The notes under the pieces: generated by a model
Seen by the model: only the letters and a program-made list of their open reading frames with translations
Databases searched by the model: none
What the model was told of the DNA's origin: nothing
Shown: piece by piece, positions 9,555-19,338 of the stretch
Layout of the letters: each line of letters starts with the position of its first letter
Position numbering within the stretch: position 1 is the stretch's first letter
Made by a program: the position numbers and the translations under genes
Source of the DNA: an uncultured Bacillota bacterium
GTDB taxonomy: Bacteria > Bacillota > Clostridia > Oscillospirales > Oscillospiraceae
Assembly: GCA_947645675.1 (NCBI GenBank)
Contig: CANSDP010000004.1
Span: forward strand, 1-64,000
Direction of reading: 5' to 3'
Length of the DNA stretch: 64,000 nucleotides

Positions 9555-10586
9555 TCACTTCCATAAAAATGGTGGGTAAGCGTCTAGGTCTCCCCGGAGA
9601 TAACGGGCCAATAGCAGCGCCTGAACATAGGGGATCATCCCCCATGACAGCTTTTCGCCCAGATAGGGGTGGGTCAGCCTCTCTTTCTTCTTTTCCTGCC
9701 AGCCTTTCAAAAACGCTCTCCGGCCTTCATCGGTCAGGGACACCGCGCCGCTCTCCATATACAGAAAGTCCGATGCCTTGACCTGGCGATTGTTAATAAG
9801 GGTCAGCACGAAGCGGTCCGCCATACAGGGGCGAAGCTCCTCCATCAGATCCAGCGCTAAAGAGGTCCGGCCCGGACGGTCCCGGTGCAGGAATCCCACA
9901 TAGGAATCCAGCCCCACGCTCTCCAGTGCGGAGGCACAGTCGTGGGCCAAAAGGCTGTAGGCGAAGGACAGCATGGCGTTGACTGCGTCCAGCGGCGGGC
10001 GGCGGCTGCGGCCGTGGAAGAAGAAGACTTCTTTATCTCCAAGGATCATCTCGTTGAAGGCTCCGAAGTAGGCGGAGGCGCCAACTCCTTCCAGGCCCCG
10101 CAGTTCTTCCAGATCAGCGGTTTCTTTGACCTGAGCCAACAGGCCGTGGATCTGCCGAGAGGCGGCAGTCAGCTTTTCGCCATCCACCCGCAGGCCGTGG
10201 TCCCGGCGGGTGCGCTCGACACTCCAGCGGGCATTGAACAGCTTTCCGAAAATCATGGTGCGGCTGATCTGACAGCACTGGACTGGATCGTCCGCGGTCC
10301 GGTATTGCGTCCGGCGAAGCAGAACGTTTCCGTTCCCCTCCCCACATACCCTCGCCAGGAATTTTCCTCTGGGATTGCAAAACGCAAATCCGATCTGCCG
10401 TTCCGCACAGGCGCCCATTAAGGCGGGCGAGGCCCCGGAGTAGGAAAATGTGATAATATTCTGCAAAGTATGCAGAGGATAGCGGGCTGCTATCTGCTTA
10501 TCCCGGTTGGCCACAACATTTTCTCCATCCAGAGACAAGTAAATGTCCTCCGACATGATGTATAAGGTGTTGAGCAGATGTTTCAT
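9555..10586 (-). CDS. cas1: CRISPR-associated endonuclease Cas1 (type I-C)
   Basis: 343 aa; MKHLLNTLYIMSEDIYLSLDGENVV..., GASAYFGAFNEMI, DAVNAMLSFAYSLL. Confidence 0.97.
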   Translation of the reverse strand: MKHLLNTLYIMSEDIYLSLDGENVVANRDKQIAARYPLHTLQNIITFSYSGASPALMGACAERQIGFAFCNPRGKFLARVCGEGNGNVLLRRTQYRTADDPVQCCQISRTMIFGKLFNARWSVERTRRDHGLRVDGEKLTAASRQIHGLLAQVKETADLEELRGLEGVGASAYFGAFNEMILGDKEVFFFHGRSRRPPLDAVNAMLSFAYSLLAHDCASALESVGLDSYVGFLHRDRPGRTSLALDLMEELRPCMADRFVLTLINNRQVKASDFLYMESGAVSLTDEGRRAFLKGWQEKKKERLTHPYLGEKLSWGMIPYVQALLLARYLRGDLDAYPPFLWK

Positions 10587-11245
10587 TCCAGCCCCTCCAT
10601 AGCGGCGGACAGATAATCCGCAACCTTTTTACGGCTCATCAGCTTCGGCAGGCATAAGTCCTTTAATGAGCAGGCGTTGCAGGCGTTAGAGGGCTTCACT
10701 TTGGGGGTATAGCGCCTTTGGTAGAGCTGGTGCATTTCTGTCAGGCTGTCCCGGACCTGTTGACGCAGTTCTGGAGTAAACAGAACCACGGTCCGGCGGC
10801 GTGGCTCCCCGTAGTAGAGCGCCCCCTCCGGGACGGTACAGCAGAGCATCTCCTCCAGACACATGGCCTGGGCGCAGAGTTGCAGTTCATCCGCATTGTC
10901 CTCCTTAGGCTTGCCCCGCTTGTATTCCACTGGATAGGGCTGCCACAACCCCTCCCGGTCTCGCAATGAAATCCCATCCGGGTCCCGGTGAAATTCCACC
11001 GCGTCGCACTGGCCGGAAATGCCCAGCTGCGCTGAATGGATCGCCAGTCCTCTGACGGTCAGGCGGTCCCCCCGACTCTCCCGGAACTCCTGGTCGTGAA
11101 CGCGCTCATGCATGAGATGGCCGTCCACCGTGCGGAAATTCTCCGCCCACTGGTTTTCTATGTGGATCAGCGCCCATTGGCGGCGGCAGAAGGCGAAGTG
11201 CTGCAGCCCTGAGAGCTGGAGCCAGTCCTCCTCTGGCCGGCTCAT
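10583..11245 (-). CDS. cas4: CRISPR-associated exonuclease Cas4
   Basis: MSRPEEDWLQLSGLQHFAFCRRQWALIH..., PVEYKRGKPK, C-terminal CNACSLKDLC; ATGA overlap with the expected in-frame cas7 stop and with the cas1 start; the longer listed ORF start (11335) lies inside cas7. Confidence 0.93.
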   Translation of the reverse strand: MSRPEEDWLQLSGLQHFAFCRRQWALIHIENQWAENFRTVDGHLMHERVHDQEFRESRGDRLTVRGLAIHSAQLGISGQCDAVEFHRDPDGISLRDREGLWQPYPVEYKRGKPKEDNADELQLCAQAMCLEEMLCCTVPEGALYYGEPRRRTVVLFTPELRQQVRDSLTEMHQLYQRRYTPKVKPSNACNACSLKDLCLPKLMSRKKVADYLSAAMEGLE

Positions 11246-12143
11246 ACCATGCGCCGGCAGGTGACGCCGGCCGGCAGGGCGGACTCGTCCACCGTGACCC
11301 GATAGTCCCCATAGGAACGGGCGGGGCGGCATCATCCTTGTCCGTCCGTTCCACCTTCACCGATTCAAAGAGTTTCCAGGCTGGCGCGCAGCCCAGTTCG
11401 GAGTCGTGCTTGAAAATAATCAGCTCCCGCACCGCCATCTTGCCCCGGGCGGCGGAGTGGTCGTGCTCAAACATATTGAGAATTGCCTGCCACAGCAGCT
11501 CCAGATCCTCCTCGGAAAAGCCGGTGGTCTTGCGGGCCAGATTGGCGGAGACATAGCCCTCACAGCGGTAGAGGCCGTAGGGGATGATATACTTGCGGCC
11601 CATCTCGGTTCCTTTCTTCTCCGCATCGGCTTCGGTTGTAATGGCCACACGGGTGATGGTCACCTCCTGAGGCATCACCGGCTCCACACTGCGGGCAAAG
11701 CCCAGCTGCACCGGCCCTCGGACCTGGCCGCAGTTGAGCGCCGCTTTGACAAAGGTGGTCATGACCGCGCCAAAGGTACGGATGTCATAGAAGCTGGCGC
11801 ACATCCAATCCCGAATTTTCTCATCCAAGTGGGAATCGGCCTTTTTCTTCTCCTTGACCGTCTTGTCTGTTACACCCAGCGCTTCATAGGCCTTGGCGTC
11901 GCTGCGATTGAGGGGCGCTCCGTCCTTGATATAAATGCGGTAGCCGTCGGCGTCCTCCTTGACGGTTTCCACATAGTTACGGATCTTCCGCTTCAGGCAC
12001 ACGTCGGTCACCAGCCCCAGGCCGGTCTCCGGGTCCACCCGGGGCATATTGCCCGCGTCGGGGTCTCCGTTGGGGTTTCCGTTCTCTACATCGAAGAGAA
12101 TTACAAATTCATAGCGGTTTTTGATCGGCTCAGACATGTTCAC
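11242..12143 (-). CDS. cas7c: Type I-C Cas7/Csd2, with a -1 frameshift near its 3' end (~11323-11326)
   Basis: MSEPIKNRYEFVILFDVENGNPNGDPDAGNMPR...; as read the ORF runs on to 11106, but another frame encodes the expected tail ARSYGDYRVTVDESALPAGVTCRRMV* ending at 11242. Confidence 0.9.
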
Positions 12144-13872
12144 GTTCCTCCTTTTTTGTATAGCGGGCCTGGGTCTGGTGGTAGTATCCCAGCTGAAACG
12201 CGCCCTGCTGGGGAAGGCTCAGGCGGTCCGGAAAGGTTTCTCCCAGCTTGGCGGTCAAATCAGTCAGCTGTTTGCTGTATGAGATATCAAAGCCCTTATC
12301 CAGCTTCCGCAGATGCTTCTGCGCCAGGTTAATCAGCGTTGGAAACACCCGGCTGGGTGTGGCGGAAGCAGAGTTAAAATATTTGTCCTTAATGGTAGTG
12401 TTGATGCCCGGATTGGCTGAGGACTGGATGGCTTCCAGTACTGAGAACAGCCGGCCCAAGACGTAAGGGATATTAGTGCTGTCCGGATTCAGGGACACGG
12501 TCAAAACCTCCTTTGGTACATCAGGATGTGGATGTTTCAAGTAATACGCTTTCAAAATGGCCGCCCTGCCCCTGGTGATTTCCCGCTCCGCCCGGATGCG
12601 CAGGGAAACGCCGTTAAGCAGTGTGGCGGGATAAGGAGTATCATTCAGAATGGCGCGGAGGGTTTCTCCGGCCATTCCAGGTACAAGGGACTTGTCGCGG
12701 GAATTCTGGTTCACCGTCTCGTCCAGCAGCTTCCAGAGGGGGAGGATCTCAAACTTGTCAAAGGCGGGGCGGACAATTTCCAGCCGTTCCTGGTGGGCCT
12801 GAATGTTTCGTACGAACTCACCGAACGAATTTTTGAGGAAGAACCGCACCGAAAGCCGGGCGGCATTTGGCGACAGACCCAGGATATAAAATGTAGTATT
12901 AGGGTCCAGTTGTGTCTCCTCAAACAGGACCGACCTGCCCTGGCACAGGTCAAGGGCTATTTTTTGCAGGTCAGAGACCGCATAGGTACTGGGAGCGCCA
13001 AACAGGCTTGCCATTGAGAAACTCTGGTAGGCCCGCTGGCCGCCCGATGCCCAAAACAAAACCGTGGTATCTCCGATCCGTCCCACATACTCCCGATCTG
13101 CCAGCAGGTGATTCAGTGCGCTGGTATAGGCAAAGGCCGCGTATTTGCTGGTGGGGGCGTTGAAGCTCTGCTCCTTTCCATAGGAGCAGAAGGCGCCACC
13201 ATTAAAGGACACCAGTGCCGCGCCGCTGGACTGAGCCCCAGCCAATCCTTTGATGGAGGGGTGGACCGCCTCCACGGTCCCCTTTTTCCCGGTAACCAGA
13301 CACACCAGTTCTGGGCCATCTCCGGCTGCGTCATAATAACGTTGCCATGCCGACCGGACCAGGGCATCGTCCTGAAGAAACCCTCCCTGATAGTGAAATA
13401 CCAGATTGGCCCCCGCAAGAATATCCTCCAGCTTGTCCGCCAATACGGGATGTTCCCTGGCTTTTGCCGGGTCCCAGCAGTCAAAGAAGGCCAGCACTGC
13501 CCGGGCCGGCGGGCTGTCCACACCATCTAAAATCTGATGATGGAGCGTTTTACAGGCGGCGAAACACTCCAGGCTCCGCTGCGGCTTGCCTTTTTCGTCT
13601 GTACCCAGAATGTAGCTGGAATTGTCCCACAAAAAATTGGAGGCCACTCCGCTGGATCTTTTGACCGGAGCGGGGAGAGACATGGTTCTGGGAGCCAATA
13701 CCTTCTTCTTTCCTCGCTCCACTTCATTTTTCAGGGAAGCTACCTGTTCTAACTCTCCGGCATCGTTGATGTACAGTGCGTAGGAAATATTGGCGTTGCT
13801 CCAGCCGGGGCGGGCCAGCTTCCCCTGGGCGGCCAGGTCGTCATAGTGCTCCACAAGTGCCTGCAAGATCAT
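12130..13872 (-). CDS. cas8c: Type I-C Cas8c/Csd1
   Basis: 580 aa; MILQALVEHYDDLAAQGKLARPGWSNANISYALYIND..., KRSSGVASNFLWDNSSYILG. Confidence 0.96.
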   Translation of the reverse strand: MILQALVEHYDDLAAQGKLARPGWSNANISYALYINDAGELEQVASLKNEVERGKKKVLAPRTMSLPAPVKRSSGVASNFLWDNSSYILGTDEKGKPQRSLECFAACKTLHHQILDGVDSPPARAVLAFFDCWDPAKAREHPVLADKLEDILAGANLVFHYQGGFLQDDALVRSAWQRYYDAAGDGPELVCLVTGKKGTVEAVHPSIKGLAGAQSSGAALVSFNGGAFCSYGKEQSFNAPTSKYAAFAYTSALNHLLADREYVGRIGDTTVLFWASGGQRAYQSFSMASLFGAPSTYAVSDLQKIALDLCQGRSVLFEETQLDPNTTFYILGLSPNAARLSVRFFLKNSFGEFVRNIQAHQERLEIVRPAFDKFEILPLWKLLDETVNQNSRDKSLVPGMAGETLRAILNDTPYPATLLNGVSLRIRAEREITRGRAAILKAYYLKHPHPDVPKEVLTVSLNPDSTNIPYVLGRLFSVLEAIQSSANPGINTTIKDKYFNSASATPSRVFPTLINLAQKHLRKLDKGFDISYSKQLTDLTAKLGETFPDRLSLPQQGAFQLGYYHQTQARYTKKEEREHV

Positions 13873-14540
13873 CCAATCACCTCCCCGCTGTTTCTGTCCG
13901 GAATCTCCAGCACGCCGTCCCGGAGCGCCGCCCGAAAGAAGAGCGGGGTAATATTCTTCGGGTCGGAGTAGTCCAAGTCCCAGAGCATATACCCCAGGTC
14001 CCGTACTCCCTTCAGCTCCTCCGGACAGGACGGCGGGGCTTCACACGCTTTAAACTGCGCGGGAAATTCCCGGCAGCCAAAATAGGGCTGACTGTAAAAC
14101 TGTCCCCGCTTGATCCTCCGTTTGACAATATCCTGAAACTTTCCGGCGTTGTCGCTGTCCGCAGCCTGGTCCGTGATGTCAAAGTGGGCGTCGATAACAT
14201 AGCGCACATCCCGCAGCAGCATGGCGGCCCGCTGCTGGATATCCTGAGAGGTGGCAAGATACAGCTCTCCCCTCCCCCGCTCCATCACTGTTCGGGCTAA
14301 CCGGGCGCTGATGGTAGATTTCACCTCGTTGCGCCGCAGGTTGGTAAAGCGGATGGGGGCGCAGACGTGGATGCGGTCAATAACCCAGTGCATTCCGGGG
14401 TGCCAGTAGATACTCTCCAACAGCCCCCGGGCGGCGGAGGGCGTCATGATATCGTAGCTGACCCGTTCCGTCTTCATTTCCGGGCGGGTGAAACAGGCAT
14501 AGTCTCCCCAGACCTCCAATGAAATTGGCATGGCGTTCAC
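13869..14540 (-). CDS. cas5c: Type I-C Cas5 (Cas5c/d, crRNA-processing)
   Basis: 223 aa; SLEVWGDYACFTRPEMKTERVSYDIMTPSAARGLLESIYWHP. Confidence 0.96.
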   Translation of the reverse strand: MNAMPISLEVWGDYACFTRPEMKTERVSYDIMTPSAARGLLESIYWHPGMHWVIDRIHVCAPIRFTNLRRNEVKSTISARLARTVMERGRGELYLATSQDIQQRAAMLLRDVRYVIDAHFDITDQAADSDNAGKFQDIVKRRIKRGQFYSQPYFGCREFPAQFKACEAPPSCPEELKGVRDLGYMLWDLDYSDPKNITPLFFRAALRDGVLEIPDRNSGEVIG

Positions 14541-14607
14541 TCCTTTCTGTTTTTGTCACTGAAAAACACGTTCTGTCCTACTGGCAGGACCATGATCAAA
14601 GCGCAAA

Positions 14608-16761
14608 CTAAATTGCGAGAAATTTCCCTTCGTCCGCTGTCGTTGACAGTCCCGTTGTACTGTCGTACAGCGCCAGGTTGGTCAGAACCGCGCTTCCATC
14701 CTCCAGCACTTCCAGGTCACCTGCCATGTCCAGAGCCTTGAAGTGTTGTGGGTAGACGGATACGCCGTACTGGCCCAGCGTCCGGAACAGCTCCCTGCTG
14801 CGCTCGCCGGAACGGAGCCGCCGGACCAGCTCCTCCCCTTCTTCCAGGGGGATATATACGATTTTGGTTTCACTGTCAATCAGGTGAAACCGCTCCGCAA
14901 TCCTCCGGAAGGGCATAAATTCCCGCTCCATAACTGTGAGGATGTTCTTTTGGTCCAGGGCTTCCGGGCCTTTCAGGTCCAGCAGTTCCTGGAAATAGCA
15001 CCGGATGGCCTCCTGGCTGTCCGGTTGGTCATAGCGGCGCAGTGCCTGACGCCCCGCGGCCACGGGCAGTTCAAATAGAGACGGCGGAGGGGTTTCGCTC
15101 TGAAATATGGTGACGATGCTCTCCCCGGCAGGACGTTTCCCCTCCCGGTTGCACCGGCCCGCCGCCTGAAGAATGGAATCCAGTCCCGCCTCCTCCCGGA
15201 ACACTGCGGGAAAGTCCACATCCACTCCGGCCTCGATCAAGGAGGTGGATACCACCCGGCAGGGCAGGCCGTCCTTTAGCCGGCTCCGGATCTCCTTCAG
15301 CATGGCCTTCCGGTGGGCGGGGTACATCAGGGTGGACAGATGGAAGGCTCCCTCTTTGTCCAGCAGGCCGTAGACCGTCTGTGCGCTTTTACGGCTGTTG
15401 ACAATGCACAGAGCCTGTTTTTGACCGCCGATCCGCTCCGCCACAGTCTCCCAGGACAGCTTTCCTTCCCTCCGGAAGGTGACACGCTGGAATATCTCCT
15501 GATGGAACATCTCTCGAGGGCACAGCTCGACCGCAGGCCGGTCCGGCAGAAATTCCCGGAATATTCCGTCCAGCGCAGGTTGAGTGGCGGTACACAGCAC
15601 AGCGGAAGCGCCATAATCCTTGACCAGCTGGGCAATGGCATAGACGCAGGGACGGAGATAAGGGACGGGCAGCATCTGCGCCTCGTCAAAAATAATGACG
15701 CTTTGGGCCAGATTGTGTAGCTTGCGGCACTGGGAGGAGCGGTTGGCAAAGAGGGACTCAAAAAACTGTACCGCCGTGGTCACCACCACTGGCATGTCCC
15801 AGTTTTCGGTCGCCCTGACCCGTCTGGCATTCTCCGGCTTGGCTTCGTCCTCAATATCGTACAGAACACCGGAATGATGCTCCAACACATTCTCATCTCC
15901 CAGGATATCCCGAAAAACCTGGGCGTTCTGCTCAATGATGGAGGTATAGGGAATCACATAAATCAACCGGCGCAGTCCATGCGTGCGGGCGTGACGCAGT
16001 GCAAAGGCCAGCGACGCCACCGTCTTGCCTCCGCCTGTAGGGATGGTCAGGGTAAACAGTCCCGGACTTTGGACCTCCCCCTGTTCCATGCAGCGCTCCA
16101 AAATCCCACACCGTTCCCGGTTCAGATCGCTCTGAGGCGGGAACCAGTTGGAGATATGAGCCTGGAGCTTGTCCTCCAGCATCTCCATCGGGTCTCCCCC
16201 GCCCCGCTCCTTCTCTCCTCCCGCCATAAAGGTCTCTGTATCCAGAAAGTCCCCATCCACCAGACAGGAATAGAGCATCCTGGTAAAAAACATCTCCTCC
16301 AGCGGACTGGAGAACCTCTGTTTGGGGACGGCGGGCAGCTTGAACTCCTTCTCCCAGGCCCCGTAGGGCTCCAGTTTTCCCAGGGCGGCTCTTCTCATGC
16401 GTCCCCAGAAGGTCCCCTCTTCCCAGTGATCCCCCTGTCCACCCCCATCGGGCAGGCCGCCGTGGTGCCCCGCTACGGCGAAAGCGGAGCAGATCTGTTC
16501 CAGCTTGCAGCATTCCGCCGCGCCGGCAGTGGCGTGATCCACATGCTCTGTACTCCCCTGGAGCCGGCGCTGGAAGGCTGCGGAATATTTCCCCAGGTCA
16601 TGGGCCAGTCCGGCAAGCCGTCCCTGGTCCTCCGCTCTAAAGGCGGCAGCAAATCCAGCACACAACTCCGCCGTTCCATCCAGGTGCTCTAACACGGTCT
16701 GCCTGCGTCCATCCTGGGAAACATGGGCAAGATGTACCATTTTATCCCACTTCCTTTCCAC
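14608..16761 (-). CDS. cas3: CRISPR-associated helicase/nuclease Cas3 (HD + DExD/H)
   Basis: 717 aa; HD motif LAGLAHDLGKYSAAFQRRL, Walker A LTIPTGGGKTVASLAFAL, IIFDEAQMLP, LIEAGVDVDFP, QAAGRCNREG. Confidence 0.97.
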   Translation of the reverse strand: MERKWDKMVHLAHVSQDGRRQTVLEHLDGTAELCAGFAAAFRAEDQGRLAGLAHDLGKYSAAFQRRLQGSTEHVDHATAGAAECCKLEQICSAFAVAGHHGGLPDGGGQGDHWEEGTFWGRMRRAALGKLEPYGAWEKEFKLPAVPKQRFSSPLEEMFFTRMLYSCLVDGDFLDTETFMAGGEKERGGGDPMEMLEDKLQAHISNWFPPQSDLNRERCGILERCMEQGEVQSPGLFTLTIPTGGGKTVASLAFALRHARTHGLRRLIYVIPYTSIIEQNAQVFRDILGDENVLEHHSGVLYDIEDEAKPENARRVRATENWDMPVVVTTAVQFFESLFANRSSQCRKLHNLAQSVIIFDEAQMLPVPYLRPCVYAIAQLVKDYGASAVLCTATQPALDGIFREFLPDRPAVELCPREMFHQEIFQRVTFRREGKLSWETVAERIGGQKQALCIVNSRKSAQTVYGLLDKEGAFHLSTLMYPAHRKAMLKEIRSRLKDGLPCRVVSTSLIEAGVDVDFPAVFREEAGLDSILQAAGRCNREGKRPAGESIVTIFQSETPPPSLFELPVAAGRQALRRYDQPDSQEAIRCYFQELLDLKGPEALDQKNILTVMEREFMPFRRIAERFHLIDSETKIVYIPLEEGEELVRRLRSGERSRELFRTLGQYGVSVYPQHFKALDMAGDLEVLEDGSAVLTNLALYDSTTGLSTTADEGKFLAI

Positions 16762-16954
16762 TATATCTGTATCATTTTACCATTCTTGGAAGCAAATGTA
16801 AAGCATTCATTTGCGGCTGCCAGCAGCTCCGCTCCCCCATTCTACCCTGTCGGTACTGGCGAATGCCTGCGCCTGTGCAAAGATCGGATGGACGCCAGAA
16901 ACGTTTATCTCACCAATCCGGCCTTTGACAAGGTTCAGCCCAGAAATTGAACAA

Positions 16955-17001
16955 GAGGGGCGGGGATCGGACTGTAATGTCCGATCCCCGCCCGATAATT
17001 T
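16955..17001 (-). terminator. Rho-independent terminator downstream of the 17.0-19.3 kb minus-strand genes
   Basis: gggcggggatcggactgtaatgtccgatccccgccc hairpin, followed by a U-tract on the minus-strand transcript. Confidence 0.7.
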
Positions 17002-17178
17002 TTATTTTTTGAGCTTCTTGCCGCTCAAGTGAATCTCAGGGACCGCTACATTGTCATAGCGGATCTCCTCCTGACCGTCCTCCAACTCGTCCGTCTCGGA
17101 CGCCGTGCCGGTCAGGACCTCGGGGACAGCCAAGTCCTCGATGCGTACGTGAAGCTTGGGGTCCTTCTCATTGCTCAC
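17002..17178 (-). CDS. Small hypothetical protein, 58 aa, GTG start (absent from ORF track)
   Basis: VSNEKDPKLHVRIEDLAVPEVLTGTASETDELEDGQEEIRYDNVAVPEIHLSGKKLKK*; between the TAXI-GltS stop and a terminator. Confidence 0.55.
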   Translation of the reverse strand: MSNEKDPKLHVRIEDLAVPEVLTGTASETDELEDGQEEIRYDNVAVPEIHLSGKKLKK

Positions 17179-17193
17179 AGAAAACCCTCCCTG

Positions 17194-19338
17194 TTACAGA
17201 AGATTGATGAAAAACGTGATAGTCAGGCTGTTAATAAAATCGGCGAACATACTGCCCACGATTGGAACCAGAATATAGGCCTTGACCGACGGTACAAAGC
17301 GGTCGGTCAGCGCCTGCATATTGGCCATAGCGTTGGGCGTAGCGCCCATGCCGAAGCCGCAGGTGCCGGCGGCCAGGACGGCGGCGTCATAATTCCGGCC
17401 CATGACATTGTAGACCACGAAATAGGAGAAGAGGAACATCAGCACTACCTGCACCACCAGCAGGATGATCAGCGGCACGGCCAGGGCAGCCAGCTGCCAC
17501 AGCTTCAGGGTAATCATGGCGATGCCCAGGAAGAGGGACAGGCAGATGCCGCCGATATCGTTAATCTCCCCCATGGGGACCTCAAATTTTCCTGTAAATT
17601 CGCTGAAATTACGCATCATAGCGGCGATAATCATAGCGCCGATGTACACAGGGAAATTCATACCCGTTTTGGACAGCAGCCAGGAGACCACCGTGCCCAC
17701 GCCCATAGCGATGGCAATCTGATAAGCCGCGGGGGCGTAGCCGCGGACGGAGCGGTGATGCTTTTGCTCATCCTCTACCAGGGGGCCGTCGTCTACAGGG
17801 ACGGCGGTTTTCAGCAGATCATGCTTCAGAATCAGCCTGCGTCCCAGAGGGCCGCCCATGAGTGAGCCGCCAATGAGTCCGAAGGTAGCCGCCGCGGTAC
17901 ACAGGGTACTGGCGCCCTCCAGACCCAAGTCCTCCAGCACCGGACCGAAAGCGCCCGCTGTACCGTGTCCGCCCACCATAGGGATGGAGCCGGTACACAT
18001 GCCGATGGCCGCATCCACCCCCATCACCTGGGAGAAGCCCATAGCCGCCGCATTTTGGAGGACGATCAGCGCCGTGACGCAGACCAGGAAGATCAGCAGG
18101 CTGACGCCGCCGCTTTTCAGCACCTTCAGGTTGGCCTGGAAGCCCACAGAGGTGAAAAACATCACCATACACACCGTTTTCAGCGTCTCGTCAAAGGACA
18201 TCTCCATGACGCCAGCGACGTAGAGGACGCAGGACAGGATGGCGAAGATCAGTCCGCCCACCACGGGGGACGGGATACAGAAGGTCTCCAGGACCTTGAC
18301 CCGCTTTTTCAGCCAAGCACCCAGATAGAGGACCACCACGGCGATGGCCAGGGTCTGATACATATCCAGGGACAGCTGGATGGGGAACATAGGCCCGCTC
18401 TCCTTCGGGGCCCAGACCTCTACCGTGATTCCTTGTTCCTGATAGTACTCCGCCGCCCCCGGGTGGAAGGGGATGGGGACGGACAGAATGCCCCCGGCGG
18501 GGTCCAGACCCCCGCCGGGCAGAGCGCCGCCATTTTGATACAGTGTGGCGGTAATCCGCTTCACCACAGCGGCGTCCAGATCATTTCCAGCCACCAGAAC
18601 AGCCTGAACGCCCAGGGTTGTGACGTCCTCCCCCTGTCCCTGGTAGGTTCCCGCAGGGACGGTACAGGGGGCATACCAGGGATAGAGGCTGGTCAGCTGG
18701 TCCACCGACCGCTGGTCGATGGACAGCAGCTGGATATCCAGCTTTCCGGCCAGATCGGCCACCGCATTTGTGGGCGCGCCCGCCGTGCAGAAGAAGGCGT
18801 CGATCTCCCCGCGCTCCATGGCGGCGGCGGAGTCAGAGAAGGACAGGCGGCTGGCCTGGAGCATATCGGTGGTCAGTCCGCTGGCCATCAAAATTTGCTC
18901 CGCGTTCCGGGTCACGCCCGACTCCAGCTCACCAATGGAAACCCGTTTTCCGGCCAGCTCGGCCACCGAGGTGATGCCGGAATCCTTGGTCACCACGATC
19001 TGACAGGCCTCGGTATACAGGCCGGCCACCGCGCTGTAATTGGCTCCGTCCTCCTTCGAGGCGTATTGCAGGGCGTCGCTCTGAACAATGGCCAGGTCCA
19101 CCATACCTGTTTGCAGCAGGCGCAGGTTGGCCTCCGAGCCGGTGGTCACCTTCACCTCTACCGCACTGCCAGTGTCGTTCTGGAGCTGTGGGGCCAGCGC
19201 GCTGCCGAAGGCATAGTAGGTGCCCCCGGTCCCCCCTGTGCCGAAGCGCAGCTCGTCCGTCTTGCTGCCGCACCCGCTCAGGCAGGACAGCAGCAGTCCG
19301 GACAGCAGCAGCGCTGTACACATACGCCGTAATTTCAT
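17194..19338 (-). CDS. Fusion: TAXI-family solute-binding lipoprotein + GltS-type sodium/glutamate symporter
   Basis: 714 aa; lipobox LSCLSGC; LRFGTGGTGGTYYAFGSALA (TAXI); from ~aa 330 a GltS-like membrane domain (IPSPVVGGLIFA, GSIPMVGGHGTAGAFG, MGRNYDAAVLAAGTCGFGMGATPNAMANMQALTDRF). Confidence 0.9.
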   Translation of the reverse strand: MKLRRMCTALLLSGLLLSCLSGCGSKTDELRFGTGGTGGTYYAFGSALAPQLQNDTGSAVEVKVTTGSEANLRLLQTGMVDLAIVQSDALQYASKEDGANYSAVAGLYTEACQIVVTKDSGITSVAELAGKRVSIGELESGVTRNAEQILMASGLTTDMLQASRLSFSDSAAAMERGEIDAFFCTAGAPTNAVADLAGKLDIQLLSIDQRSVDQLTSLYPWYAPCTVPAGTYQGQGEDVTTLGVQAVLVAGNDLDAAVVKRITATLYQNGGALPGGGLDPAGGILSVPIPFHPGAAEYYQEQGITVEVWAPKESGPMFPIQLSLDMYQTLAIAVVVLYLGAWLKKRVKVLETFCIPSPVVGGLIFAILSCVLYVAGVMEMSFDETLKTVCMVMFFTSVGFQANLKVLKSGGVSLLIFLVCVTALIVLQNAAAMGFSQVMGVDAAIGMCTGSIPMVGGHGTAGAFGPVLEDLGLEGASTLCTAAATFGLIGGSLMGGPLGRRLILKHDLLKTAVPVDDGPLVEDEQKHHRSVRGYAPAAYQIAIAMGVGTVVSWLLSKTGMNFPVYIGAMIIAAMMRNFSEFTGKFEVPMGEINDIGGICLSLFLGIAMITLKLWQLAALAVPLIILLVVQVVLMFLFSYFVVYNVMGRNYDAAVLAAGTCGFGMGATPNAMANMQALTDRFVPSVKAYILVPIVGSMFADFINSLTITFFINLL

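Noticed and set aside
11106-11241. The ~45-aa extension of cas7 past the expected stop as a novel Cas7 domain
   Set aside because: Low-complexity Ala/Pro/Arg tail overlapping cas4 out of frame; better explained by the one-base frameshift.
17965-19332. 455-aa plus-strand ORF opposite the TAXI-GltS gene
   Set aside because: Antisense ORF in GC-rich coding DNA; His/Gln/Gly-rich composition, no domain; the opposite strand has a clear gene.
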